Part shown: positions 50,458-60,867 of the stretch, piece by piece
How positions within the stretch are numbered: position 1 is the stretch's first letter
How the letters are laid out: every line of letters starts with the position of its first letter
Source of the DNA: Bacteroidaceae bacterium
Lineage (GTDB): Bacteria > Bacteroidota > Bacteroidia > Bacteroidales > Bacteroidaceae
Assembly: GCA_017547385.1 (NCBI GenBank)
Contig: JAFYPU010000001.1
Span: forward strand, 1-64,000
Length of the DNA stretch: 64,000 nt
Direction: 5' to 3'
Made by a program: the position numbers and the translations under genes
Notes under the pieces: model-generated
Seen by the model: only the letters and a program-made list of their open reading frames with translations
The model's database searches: none
Told to the model about the DNA's origin: nothing

Positions 50458-53400
50458 ATGAAAAACATTTTTACTAAACAAATACCAAGTTTCTTTGAGA
50501 GGCTTACACAATCGATGCTATGCCATAAAAGGAGAATATCACTGCCCATATTGATGGCTTTCTGCAGTTTGTCTGTATGGGGGACCGAACCAACCATTTC
50601 TTTGTTGGATTCAAATGTTACTCCAAAGAGTCCTTCCTTCAAGGTTCGGCTGTTGATGGCTGACCATGATGGGAAACCCAGTTTTTGGGATAAGGCCGAA
50701 CCTGTTACCATTAAGGTATATAAGGGCAGCGAAATCATCTTTACTTGGGAGGGGATCACAGACTTCTCTGTAAAGCACTATGGAAGTGGAGGTACACCAA
50801 ATACCGGTGCTCAAGAAGATATTGAAGATGATGTACGAGCTATTGCCAGCACTTATTCAGGTTCTGTGATGAATGGCTATATTGGAGAGAAAGCCGCAGT
50901 CCTAATATACAATGCTCACGGTGGTGGCAACAAACAATACTTTGTTGAGTTTGAAATAATGCCACTTTTAGAAATAAACGAAAATGATGTCTTCAAATTT
51001 GAAGTCTCCGGATTTTGGTCCGCCGATCAGAATTCGTCAAGCTCTAAAACGTGTACAATTTCAAGTAGTGCAGTTCCTACCATTTTCCCGAAGGACACAG
51101 ATGGCAGCTATAGTCGTTACAACAAACGTTTGAGCTACTCCACAAAACTGCCATCTTCTTATACCCAGAACTATGATGAGCACCAAAGCATTTGGACCGA
51201 TTTTTATAATGACAATACTCGTGACGGAAGCCCCTTGTTAGGTCTTAATGAAGATAAAACCAGGGGAGAGGCATCCATTAGCTTGGATAATAACACTTCC
51301 CTTATAAAGGCTAAAATCAAATTCCGAACGGAAGACAACTTTATTTTTACCTGTCTGACTAACACCGAGGAAATTTCCAATTGGGACAAAACATGGAATA
51401 CTTGGATTAATAAAAGAATGCAAATCCGTTTTGCCAAAGACAATTGCATGATAAAAGATGTTCAAGGCTTTTACTCGGTAAAGAATTTAACAGCAACCAG
51501 TGATCCGTGGAATAATAAGATTACATTGAATTGGCAGAACGGCAATGTCTCTCAAAATGGGGACGGATATTGGTATGTATTTAGATATAAGAAAGCGGAA
51601 GGGGCGAATTCGCGTGTCCAGATTGCCAAGCTATCTTCTAACGAGTTGTCGTATAGTGACACCAATGCTGAGTTTGACATAGAGTATAATTATATCGTAA
51701 CTTTCACCCCCTCTCATTGGAACACAAATCCTGTAGAGATAGCTGATGATTTGAGCCAAACAGTAACGGTTAAAATGAATTGCTACTTCCCCATTAAACT
51801 CTCAGCTACCAATCTGGAAGGGGGAGTGCTACTATCTTGGGAAAATCAGGAATTCGGCAACAACGAGAAGTATACGTTCGATATCCTGCGTTCAAAAAAC
51901 GACACCCTATCGTACGAAAAGCTGGCAGAGGTTCAAGTAACAGACAGACATAAACTTGATTACGAGTACACCGACCTTGATATGGCTTCGGCATGTGATG
52001 TTTATTACTACAAAGTAACTGTAACTGCCATGGGCAGACAACACGTTTCGAACTCCGTATCAGGAAAAATGTTAGGAACAACTCAGGTCAACGATTTCAC
52101 AGCTTCGAAAGGAGCCTATGCAAATTTGGTAAAATTGTGGTGGAGTGTGGATCAATTTGGTTCCGAAGACACCCGATATATATTATATAGGCGATTAAAT
52201 GGCCACACTTGGGATGAGTGGACAAAGATTTACACAACCACAGGCACAGATGCTCAATACTCATTTGAAGACGTGTCGGTGAAGCCGGGATTGTATTATG
52301 AATACATGTTGGAAGTGTCTATTTCTTGCGGAGGAAGTTTTACCTCTCCCATTTACTTCTACCAAGATGGATTCGGCATGGCCACCGGTGTGGTGTCCGG
52401 TCGCGTAACATACGGTACCGGCACCTCTGTTGCAGATGTCAAGGTTATGGCTGTGCCGGCTTCCGACCCGGACCACCCAGTGGAACAGCAAATGTATGCA
52501 CTTCGCGGACAAGGCCTAAAAGGCGGCATCGTTGTTCCGATGGACAGCACCAAGATGACAAACATCTTTGGTGGAGAAAAAGGCTTCTCTGCCGAAATGT
52601 GGGTAAGCCTTGATAAAGATATTGTAGATTTGAAAGACGAAGCAAGCTATGCCGAGCCGATGCTATTGGAAATAAGTAATGCCTTTGCCTTTTATGCCAA
52701 GCGTCAAGATAATGGCAATTACAATTTGGTAGCAAAAGTGCCAAATGCCAATGGCTCGTTCCAAACAAAAGAAACAGACATTGAGCTAACAGCACACACC
52801 TATCACCACCTTACATTTACCTACGACACCTACAAGCAAGAGTGGCGTATCGTGGAAGCAGGAGATAGCATTTTGCAGGAAGCCATTATCAATCAATCGT
52901 CCTTGTTCTCCGTGGAGAATATACCACAGAAGAAACGTGCACTTATGTTTGGCATCAACGCAGACACCTTGACTTCCCATAATTTCCGAGGCTATATGGA
53001 CGAACTTCGTTTATGGAAACGACCTTTGAGCAATGAAGACATCCTACGCAATTGTGGACGCTTACTCGATGGCCAAGAAGATGGCTTAGCACTCTATTAC
53101 CCCCTTGATGAGAACATTGAGGGACAGCGAACAGCTTATGACTACTCTCGCACAGCCGGTGTAACCAACAATATGCATGGTGTTATCGGTGTTGGAGGTT
53201 CTATCTCTTCCCACACACCTACTGATGAACAACTTGCCAACTATGGAATCACCGATGCCAACGGCAACTACATCCTGCGAAACCTCTCTACAGGTAAGGA
53301 TGGAATGACCTATAACATCACCCCCGTGATGGGAGTGCATGATTTTTCCCCCATCAATGAGCCCCGTTTCATATCTGAAAATTCTTTGGTCTACAGCGAT

Positions 53401-56400
53401 GTGAACTTCCAAGACGTTTCAAGCTTTGAAGTGAGCGGTGTGGTTTATTATGAAAACACCACATATCCGGTGAAAGGGTGTCAGATTTTGATTGATGGTG
53501 AGCCTTGCATCTACAACAATCGCATCGTGGAAACAGATGACAATGGAGAATTCACCATCAGCGTGCCCATTGGTGACCACTACATTAGCCTTAAAAAAGA
53601 AGGACACGTTTTTGCCGATGGTGGTCGCTATCCGGCTGACCCCGACAGCATTGGCACATTGCACACTTTCGACCGTGATATTTACGGACTAACCTTCACA
53701 GACAACACCAAGGTGCTTGTCATCGGGCGTGTCAGCGGCGGTAAGGTTCAGAAAGAACTACCCATCGGGTTCGGAGAGAGTCGAGCCAACATCGGGCAAG
53801 CAGTCATCGAACTCAATGCCGGTGATAGAAAAATGAACGTCGTAATGAAATCGGAGGGAGTAAGTGTTTCTTATGAAAATGCTACTGTTCCGTTATCTTA
53901 CACCAATGACCTAAAAAATGTAAACAGCACCGCAGTGGTGGGTGGAGGCAGTGAAACTGCTGTTCGTACCATTACCATTACCACTGACGCGCAAACCGGA
54001 GAATTTGCTGCATGGTTACCTCCGGTTCAATACACCGTGAAGAGTGTTCTGGTAAAGAATCCAAATGTGTCATTTGAGAATTTACCCATTCTGGACGCCT
54101 CGGAAGCATTGAACAGACATAAATCTGTTTTGATAAAACTTAATGAAGAAGGGACAGAAGTCAGATTGGATTCTTTATTCTACAACACCTCTTTCAACTT
54201 AAGTTATCGCAGTCCGTCTCAACTGCAATTAACTGACATTTCGGAACAGAATCCGGGATTGGGCGGTATTGGTGAACAATTCTACTGTGTATCAAAATCT
54301 GTGGAAGAAGATGGTAAGGTTGTTACAAAGACTGACACATTGGAACTCTATACCATCGCTACAAACCCTGAGACCCAAGAAAAGACTGTAAGTTATCTCA
54401 CAGGATATCCGTGTATCATCAGTGAGACCCCCTATACTTATCGAATAAAGGGGTTTGAAGTTTACGAAAATCATGATGATGAGACTAACATTCTGCAAGA
54501 TTTGGTATATTTAGAAGGAGCAGTATTAACTATATCCAACGAGTTTGCCGGCGACACTCCTATGAGCAATGACGAAACGGCTGAAACCACTGTGGGCAAT
54601 CCTGAATCGCACGAACTAATTCTGAACGAAGAAGGTGAGGTGGAATACAGCTTCATAGGTGGTCTGCCCAATATTCAGGAACCTTACACATTGGGTATGA
54701 GCATCACTTACGAGTATGACGGCAACTTCCATTCTTGGGATCAAAACGGAAAGTTCTATGCCATAGTCTTAGGCTCCATCCCCACTGGAACCAACTTTGT
54801 GACCAAAGGACCAGACAAAGTATTGGCAGTACTACGAGACCCACCGGGTTCAAACTCTTCTTCTGCTTGGTCAGAGGGAACGGTAATCAACACCAGGGTT
54901 TCCGATATGGGAAATTTCGGAATAAACCAAAATTTAATGGGAACTTTTAAGTGGGGTGTACAATACAAGTATGCATCCGGCGTTCCGGGAATGTATGTCT
55001 TGCAACAATTTGAACGTCTAAAAGACAGAAGTTTGGGAGTTGATATTTCTGTTCTTGGAAAATACGGTGAATACGATACTTATAAAACTGTAACGACTAA
55101 AACCATTACAACAAGTTCGTCTCCCGAATATGTCGGAGCAAATGGCGACTTATTCTATGGTTTGTCAACCAATCTCACCTTCGGAGAAGCTCGCGAAGTT
55201 GGTTTCCATGAGGTTGAGGGAGGTGCTATTGAATTAGGGTTGAAAGATATTATCAGTGTGGGAGAAGAATTTGAAACAGCTTTCCTCTATACTCAGCATT
55301 ACATTGAATCTTCTTTGATTCCCAATCTTACACATTTGCGAAATGGCGTATTGCGACCGGTTGGAACAATTGTGCAGAATGCAGTTGTCGATACGGTATA
55401 TTATGTTTCCAATCTTTCGACTGATGATCCGATGTATGGGACAAGCAATTACGACGAAGCTTGGGGGAAACAAAAACTTGACCCAAACAATCCAATTATA
55501 ACAGACGACAACAAATGCATCGGTCCAAGTTATACCATCTATTTCCCTTCTGATTTCACTGACGGCAAGGAGGAGAGCATCAAGAATGCGATGAAGGTTG
55601 ACAGTGTCTACCTTTACAACGAGCAAATTCGTCTGTGGAAACAGCAATTGGCCAATAATGAGAAGGTAAAAGTTTGTGCCATTGAAGATGGAGAAACGGT
55701 GGAAAACGTTTCCTTTGATGCAGGAACAGTTCACACCCGCGTGCAACAAACGGAAGATGGCGAAGGTGTTACTTGGGATGCTGGTTTTAAGTTGGCTTTC
55801 ATGTATAAAAAGATAAAGGGATTCAATTTGAATGAATCCAAAGGTCTACAAATCAATTTTGATTTAAAGCTGAACGGAGATTACACCCATTCAAGCGATA
55901 GCACTCAAACAACTTCCACTACCACTCAATACACTCTTGCCGAGAGCGGCACTCGTGATGCACTTTCAGTGGATGTTTACAGCATCAAGGGAGAGGCCAG
56001 TCCTGTGTTTCGCACCCGTGGTGGTCAGACCAGCTGTCCGTACGAGGGTGAAGTAAAAACCAAGTATTATCTCACGCAAAACAACGATTCCTACACCATC
56101 TCGGAAGCCACCATGCAGATTGAGAAGCCTGCTATCCTGTGTGCCGAACCTGTGAAAACCGGTGTGCCGGTGGGTGGAAAGGCTTATTTCACCTTCGAGT
56201 TACAGAACAATAGCGAGATAGATACAGATGTGTGGTATAGTTTCGGCACCGTCGAGGCTTCCAACAAGAATGGAGCCAGGGTTCTCATCAATGGCACACC
56301 GGGTGGGAAGAACTTGCTTATCCCTGCCGGACAGAGCGTCACACAAGTGGTAACCATCGAACAAGGTGATCCCTCTGTGCTCGACTATGACAGCATCTCA

Positions 56401-59400
56401 GTCTTCCTCTCATCACAATGCCAAGGCGACCCCACCAGCCCCAATGGTGCCATCTCTGTGTCTGTTCCCATTTCGGCTCATTTCGTTCCGGCTTGTTCGG
56501 AAGTGCGTCTGCAAGCCTCCGAAGAGGTGATCAACACCATTACCGGCTCGGAACTCGAATTGACCATTGATGGTTATGACCCCAATCATCGTAGTTTGAG
56601 AAGTATTCAAATACAGAAAAAGACAGCTGGCAGTGATTGGGTGTCCATCATGGGCTATTTTGTTGACAAATCCGACTCCACTTCTGTGGTTTGCAAACCA
56701 TTAGGGCAAGAAGGTTCACACTCTTTCAAACTCTCCATGGCAGATGCCATTACGTATCCGGATCAAATTTACGAATTCCGTGCCATCACGGTTTGCGATT
56801 TTGGGGCAGGGGAAGTGAACAACGAGAGTCCAATTATCACTATTGTGAAAGACATGCAGCTCCCGGCATTGCTCGCCATGCCTTCACCGAGTGATGGAGT
56901 TTATGACGTGGGCGACGAAATTGCCATTTACTTCAATGAAGAAATCTTAAGTGGAGCCATCACCGAAGTGGACAACATTTCCGTGACGGGACTGCTCAAT
57001 GAGAACGCGGTAGATCATAGTGTTGCTTATCATGCCGAAGGTGGAGAACCGGCCAAGACCGAAGCCATTATTGACCTGAGTCGCCGTTCGTTTGCTGTTA
57101 ATCTTTGGATGAACTATAGTCAACCCGGAACATTGTTCAGCCACGGCAGCAAGGAAAATGGGCTGGCTGTGGTCCTTGAAGAAGATGCCACTATTATAAC
57201 AATCGGCGACTCCGTTATTGCCAAGGGCAAGGCCATTCCAAGAAACACTTGGTCGTTTATCAACGCTTCTGTCCACTATAACGAAGATGAAAATATGGCT
57301 TCTCTCTCCGTGCATTGTGCTTACAACGACGCTGTTGACACCCTTTTCTACGAACTCCCGATGGGTAACTACACCGGTCGCGGAACACTTGCCTTTGGTG
57401 GAGGTCTTACGGGCTTCATCCACGAAGCCACGCTCTGGAATTCATCACGGGGTGCTGCCGTGGCTATTAGCGAGAAAAACATGACAAAAGCACCTTATAC
57501 TCCCGGGCTTATCGGATATTGGAAGTTTGATGAAGGACATGGTCACACCGCTGCTGATGTAGCGCGTAACAGACATATCATTCTGCCGAATGACAATGCA
57601 TGGATGCTCGGCAATGTGGGTAAAGCTCTGCAACTTGATGGTAACTCTTATGCCTCTATTTCGTTAGGCGCATGCCCCACTACCGACACAGACGACTACA
57701 TGTTGGAGTTGTGGTTCAGAGCTGACACCACAGCACTGGAGTTTCCGGTAACCATTTTCTCAGCCGGCGACAATATGCTGAGCTTGAATGTTGGGAAGTT
57801 GGATTACGAGCAAGGCGATGTCTCTATTGATAAGGAGGTGATGTACCTCATTGCTAACGGTCGGCGATACATCATTCCCAATGGTGCCAACTGTCTGGGC
57901 GGTGCATGGCATCACATATCTCTGAACGTATTAAATCAAATGCAAGGAGTTTCCACCCTCTACATCGATGGTGTGGCTATGCGCCAATTTGATGCCGGCA
58001 TCATACCCGGTTTGCAGGCTGAAAGTCTCATCCTCGGTGCTCGCAGTAGCAAGGATGCAGCCAACATGTACGTCTATGATCAACCGCTGAGGGGATGCTT
58101 TGATGAAGTGCGTTACTGGAAAGGAACGTACTCTGCCCAGGTGATACGCAACAATAGGTACCACCGTTTGCAGGATGCCGAAACAGGATTGTTAGGCTAT
58201 TATCCTTTCGAACGAAACACGCTTGATGAGGGCAACCAGCCCATTGTGGAAGCCGACCTCTCTGACCATAGTTCACTCGCTTCACCGGCTGCAAGAGTGT
58301 TCAGCCTTTCCGGCAACGAACACACAGCCGCAACTACGGATCAAGCACCTCCCTTGAAGGCCGCTCCTGTTCTGCAGAATGTTCCTTTCACATTCGTTAC
58401 TGCCGACAGGATGTTGCGTATTGTTCCCGACGTTGCAACTGAACGCATCGAAGGAACCACACTCAACTTCAAGGTTAATGGCATACGTGACATCCATGGC
58501 AACTATTCGGGAGAATACAAATGGAGTGCTCTCGTGCGTCAGAATCCACTCACATGGGAACAATCAACCATTGACATCACGAAAGAAAGTGAGGCCACGG
58601 CACAATTCACCGTCAGCATCACGAATGCAGGCAACACCACCGAGAATTGGAACCTCTACTCCCTGCCTTCATGGCTTGAAGCTGATCGGACAGCCGGCAT
58701 GTTGCAACCCCTATCGTCCACAGAAGTAACCTTCACGGTTTCAAGTGCTGCAACGGTGGGAAGATATGAAACCATCGTCTACCTCATCGGAAACAGCAAT
58801 ATCGCTACTCCGCTTGAAATCAATGTCAGGTCCGTTGGCGATGTGCCTGACTGGTCTGTCAATCCCTCCGACCACATGACATCGATGAACATCATCGGCC
58901 GGCTGCGCATCGATGGCAAGATTAGCGAAAATCCCGATAACATGTTGGCAGCTTTCAAGGGCGACACATGTGTGGGTGTGGCACACCCCATCTACATGGA
59001 ACGCTATGATGCCTATTACGTGATGATGACCATTTATGGTAATCCTGAGGATAACAACAAGCTCCTTACTTTCAGGGCCTACGATGCTGAGACCGGCATC
59101 ATTCATCCGTCTGTGAAGACCATCAATGCCGTAACCTTCATGGGAGAACATCTCATGGGTTCTTATGGAGACCCGCTTCTGTTCTTCACAACCAATGAAA
59201 TCGAACAAGTGGTATGTATCGACAAGGGATGGCAGTGGCGTTCGCTTTATGTAACTCCCACCCAGCCCGATCTCAAATCGCTTTTGGCACCGGTAGCCGG
59301 CAATCTCACATACATCAAGACCCGTGACAGTTTCAGCACATACAATGAAGCAGGCAACTCATGGAGTGGTGGAAACTTCAACATGCTTCAGCCCGGCGGA

Positions 59401-60300
59401 ATGTATAAGATGTATGCAGCCAAGGAAGCTTCGTTCCCTGTGATAGGTTTGGGTGTTGACTTAAAGCAACACAACGTGCCCATCATGAGAGGATGGAACT
59501 GGATTGGCTTCGCTTCACCCGTAGGCATGACGGTGGCAGACGCCTTTGCATTGCTCAGTCCCGAAGATGGCGACATTGTTAAGAATCAATTCGACTTTGC
59601 CATTTACGATGGTTATGCATGGGAGGGAACACTTCAGGCACTTGTGCCCGGTGAAGGCTATATCTATTATTCTGATTATGCCGGCACCAAACAACTCGCC
59701 TATCCCTCGTCTGATTACCAACGTAAAGCTCCGGCCAAGCTATCGACTCGCTCAGCACATAAGCAAACTCGAAGCAGTGCTTATCCAAGCAACATGAACA
59801 TTATTGCTCTTGTGAAGAATGGGGAGGAAGTAATGACAGATGCCAAGGTGCAAATTTATGCCAACGAAGAGTTGCGTGGTCAATCCTCGCAAAGCCTCAC
59901 ACACGATTTGCACTTCATCACCGTGCAAGGCCAAGGCAGTGGAGTCATGCTCAATATTGTTGTTGAATGTGATGGCAGCACCTTTGAAGTGTCCGAACCC
60001 ATCTTCTTCAACGAAGACATGCTCCTCGGAAGCATGCAACAACCCTATGTGATACAACTCGACCCGACAACCTCCATCACAAACATCTCATTCAAGAAGG
60101 ACAAGTTCGGTTTCCTGTTGCAAAGTGGCTCTCCGTTACGCAGTGTCAACATCTACGATGCTTCCGGTCGCAACGTCTACTCCGGTGGAAACAACACTTC
60201 CGAAGTGCGCATCTCGATGGAACAATTCGCAAGTGGCGTTTATCTGGTGGAAACAACACTTATGAACGGCCGCCGTCGCACGTTCAATGTGTTGTGGTAA
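50458..60300 (+). CDS. 3280-residue secreted multidomain protein (FN3, LamG, Ig-like, T9SS-type tail)
   Basis: Signal peptide is unusually long (hydrophobic core about residues 26-42, SLPILMAFCSLSVWG). By eye: three FN3-like domains (about 340-440, 441-540, 542-635), a carboxypeptidase-regulatory-like fold (about 644-670), a LamG/concanavalin-like domain (about 682-880) ending DELRLWKRPLSNEDI, further regulatory-like folds to about 1060, and a large middle region I cannot classify (about 1060-2130). Then come a Big_5-type Ig domain (about 2135-2180), two more LamG domains (about 2205-2340, 2390-2580), Ig-like domains to about 2790, two copies of a NIIG/NIIA module (about 2808-2905 and 3108-3205), and a tail (about 3223-3280, VNIYDASGRNVYSGG ... 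GVYLVET). Likely a surface adhesin or glycan-binding fibre. No enzyme motif seen. Confidence 0.85.
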   Translation: MKNIFTKQIPSFFERLTQSMLCHKRRISLPILMAFCSLSVWGTEPTISLLDSNVTPKSPSFKVRLLMADHDGKPSFWDKAEPVTIKVYKGSEIIFTWEGITDFSVKHYGSGGTPNTGAQEDIEDDVRAIASTYSGSVMNGYIGEKAAVLIYNAHGGGNKQYFVEFEIMPLLEINENDVFKFEVSGFWSADQNSSSSKTCTISSSAVPTIFPKDTDGSYSRYNKRLSYSTKLPSSYTQNYDEHQSIWTDFYNDNTRDGSPLLGLNEDKTRGEASISLDNNTSLIKAKIKFRTEDNFIFTCLTNTEEISNWDKTWNTWINKRMQIRFAKDNCMIKDVQGFYSVKNLTATSDPWNNKITLNWQNGNVSQNGDGYWYVFRYKKAEGANSRVQIAKLSSNELSYSDTNAEFDIEYNYIVTFTPSHWNTNPVEIADDLSQTVTVKMNCYFPIKLSATNLEGGVLLSWENQEFGNNEKYTFDILRSKNDTLSYEKLAEVQVTDRHKLDYEYTDLDMASACDVYYYKVTVTAMGRQHVSNSVSGKMLGTTQVNDFTASKGAYANLVKLWWSVDQFGSEDTRYILYRRLNGHTWDEWTKIYTTTGTDAQYSFEDVSVKPGLYYEYMLEVSISCGGSFTSPIYFYQDGFGMATGVVSGRVTYGTGTSVADVKVMAVPASDPDHPVEQQMYALRGQGLKGGIVVPMDSTKMTNIFGGEKGFSAEMWVSLDKDIVDLKDEASYAEPMLLEISNAFAFYAKRQDNGNYNLVAKVPNANGSFQTKETDIELTAHTYHHLTFTYDTYKQEWRIVEAGDSILQEAIINQSSLFSVENIPQKKRALMFGINADTLTSHNFRGYMDELRLWKRPLSNEDILRNCGRLLDGQEDGLALYYPLDENIEGQRTAYDYSRTAGVTNNMHGVIGVGGSISSHTPTDEQLANYGITDANGNYILRNLSTGKDGMTYNITPVMGVHDFSPINEPRFISENSLVYSDVNFQDVSSFEVSGVVYYENTTYPVKGCQILIDGEPCIYNNRIVETDDNGEFTISVPIGDHYISLKKEGHVFADGGRYPADPDSIGTLHTFDRDIYGLTFTDNTKVLVIGRVSGGKVQKELPIGFGESRANIGQAVIELNAGDRKMNVVMKSEGVSVSYENATVPLSYTNDLKNVNSTAVVGGGSETAVRTITITTDAQTGEFAAWLPPVQYTVKSVLVKNPNVSFENLPILDASEALNRHKSVLIKLNEEGTEVRLDSLFYNTSFNLSYRSPSQLQLTDISEQNPGLGGIGEQFYCVSKSVEEDGKVVTKTDTLELYTIATNPETQEKTVSYLTGYPCIISETPYTYRIKGFEVYENHDDETNILQDLVYLEGAVLTISNEFAGDTPMSNDETAETTVGNPESHELILNEEGEVEYSFIGGLPNIQEPYTLGMSITYEYDGNFHSWDQNGKFYAIVLGSIPTGTNFVTKGPDKVLAVLRDPPGSNSSSAWSEGTVINTRVSDMGNFGINQNLMGTFKWGVQYKYASGVPGMYVLQQFERLKDRSLGVDISVLGKYGEYDTYKTVTTKTITTSSSPEYVGANGDLFYGLSTNLTFGEAREVGFHEVEGGAIELGLKDIISVGEEFETAFLYTQHYIESSLIPNLTHLRNGVLRPVGTIVQNAVVDTVYYVSNLSTDDPMYGTSNYDEAWGKQKLDPNNPIITDDNKCIGPSYTIYFPSDFTDGKEESIKNAMKVDSVYLYNEQIRLWKQQLANNEKVKVCAIEDGETVENVSFDAGTVHTRVQQTEDGEGVTWDAGFKLAFMYKKIKGFNLNESKGLQINFDLKLNGDYTHSSDSTQTTSTTTQYTLAESGTRDALSVDVYSIKGEASPVFRTRGGQTSCPYEGEVKTKYYLTQNNDSYTISEATMQIEKPAILCAEPVKTGVPVGGKAYFTFELQNNSEIDTDVWYSFGTVEASNKNGARVLINGTPGGKNLLIPAGQSVTQVVTIEQGDPSVLDYDSISVFLSSQCQGDPTSPNGAISVSVPISAHFVPACSEVRLQASEEVINTITGSELELTIDGYDPNHRSLRSIQIQKKTAGSDWVSIMGYFVDKSDSTSVVCKPLGQEGSHSFKLSMADAITYPDQIYEFRAITVCDFGAGEVNNESPIITIVKDMQLPALLAMPSPSDGVYDVGDEIAIYFNEEILSGAITEVDNISVTGLLNENAVDHSVAYHAEGGEPAKTEAIIDLSRRSFAVNLWMNYSQPGTLFSHGSKENGLAVVLEEDATIITIGDSVIAKGKAIPRNTWSFINASVHYNEDENMASLSVHCAYNDAVDTLFYELPMGNYTGRGTLAFGGGLTGFIHEATLWNSSRGAAVAISEKNMTKAPYTPGLIGYWKFDEGHGHTAADVARNRHIILPNDNAWMLGNVGKALQLDGNSYASISLGACPTTDTDDYMLELWFRADTTALEFPVTIFSAGDNMLSLNVGKLDYEQGDVSIDKEVMYLIANGRRYIIPNGANCLGGAWHHISLNVLNQMQGVSTLYIDGVAMRQFDAGIIPGLQAESLILGARSSKDAANMYVYDQPLRGCFDEVRYWKGTYSAQVIRNNRYHRLQDAETGLLGYYPFERNTLDEGNQPIVEADLSDHSSLASPAARVFSLSGNEHTAATTDQAPPLKAAPVLQNVPFTFVTADRMLRIVPDVATERIEGTTLNFKVNGIRDIHGNYSGEYKWSALVRQNPLTWEQSTIDITKESEATAQFTVSITNAGNTTENWNLYSLPSWLEADRTAGMLQPLSSTEVTFTVSSAATVGRYETIVYLIGNSNIATPLEINVRSVGDVPDWSVNPSDHMTSMNIIGRLRIDGKISENPDNMLAAFKGDTCVGVAHPIYMERYDAYYVMMTIYGNPEDNNKLLTFRAYDAETGIIHPSVKTINAVTFMGEHLMGSYGDPLLFFTTNEIEQVVCIDKGWQWRSLYVTPTQPDLKSLLAPVAGNLTYIKTRDSFSTYNEAGNSWSGGNFNMLQPGGMYKMYAAKEASFPVIGLGVDLKQHNVPIMRGWNWIGFASPVGMTVADAFALLSPEDGDIVKNQFDFAIYDGYAWEGTLQALVPGEGYIYYSDYAGTKQLAYPSSDYQRKAPAKLSTRSAHKQTRSSAYPSNMNIIALVKNGEEVMTDAKVQIYANEELRGQSSQSLTHDLHFITVQGQGSGVMLNIVVECDGSTFEVSEPIFFNEDMLLGSMQQPYVIQLDPTTSITNISFKKDKFGFLLQSGSPLRSVNIYDASGRNVYSGGNNTSEVRISMEQFASGVYLVETTLMNGRRRTFNVLW

Positions 60301-60348
60301 TAACACACGTTTTTTCGACTTTATCAACCTATTGGTAAGAACCATTCT

Positions 60349-60387
60349 GACAGAGAGCGCGTCCATGAGGCACGCTCTCTGTCTTTT
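60349..60387 (+). terminator. intrinsic terminator after the giant gene
   Basis: 11-bp arms GACAGAGAGCG (60349-60359) and CGCTCTCTGTC (60373-60383), followed by TTTTAC. Confidence 0.75.
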
Positions 60388-60486
60388 ACAATAAAAACAG
60401 GCTTTGCCATACCGACACTCCGGTCGCAAAGTTTCTGCCCCCACTCGAACATCAATTTATCTCTAAAGGCTTCTCCGTTTTTCCGC

Positions 60487-60542
60487 AATGCTTGCAGAAT
60501 TTTCCGCAGTGCTCGCAGAAAATTCTGCAAGCACTGCGGAAA
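60487..60542. repeat. palindromic intergenic element, copy G
   Basis: AATGCTTGCAGAATTTTCCG followed by CAGTGCTCGCAGAAAATTCT and GCAAGCACTGCGGAAAT; TCCGCAGTGCT and AGCACTGCGGA pair. Lacks the GGCGTTTAG leader. Confidence 0.75.
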
Positions 60543-60770
60543 TAGCTACTCAAACGAACTGTTTTTGCACACCCAATCCGGCAGTAGCCGAAATTGAGTA
60601 ATCATTTTTCGGAAGACACGCATGCTCCAAGGCCTAAGCACCGGACATACGTCGCGGGAAAGCATATCTAAAAACAACATTTATGCTTGGCTTTCCGCTC
60701 GCCTTGCATACTTCGACGGATGCTCAAGTCGGGCAGCGGCTCGGTATACAGAAGAAAAACAAGTTTTCCT

Positions 60771-60801
60771 TTTGTTCTGCACTCGCCTTGCACTAACTTT
60801 G
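60771..60801 (+). promoter_or_regulatory. promoter for the WYL regulator gene
   Basis: TTTG (60771-60774), 19-nt spacer, TAACTTTG (60794-60801): an ideal Bacteroidota promoter, 66 nt before the ATG. Confidence 0.7.
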
Positions 60802-60867
60802 CGTATCATTACAAGAGAGAGGGGCAAGATTATCTCCTTCACACAAACACTACAGCAAAGACAGATC

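Larger units (their letters stand above)
60301..60867. other. intergenic region before the WYL regulator
   Basis: Contains the giant gene's terminator (60349-60387), palindromic element G (60487-60542) and the regulator's promoter (60771-60801). No gene in 60550-60770. Confidence 0.6.

Noticed and set aside
12805-60542. Palindromic elements as a CRISPR array
   Set aside because: Copies are single and kilobases apart, with no regular spacers and no cas genes.
60622-60867. 82-codon N-terminal extension of the WYL regulator
   Set aside because: Includes the TTTG-N19-TAACTTTG promoter and has no domain; family start is MELEKFDRQLR.
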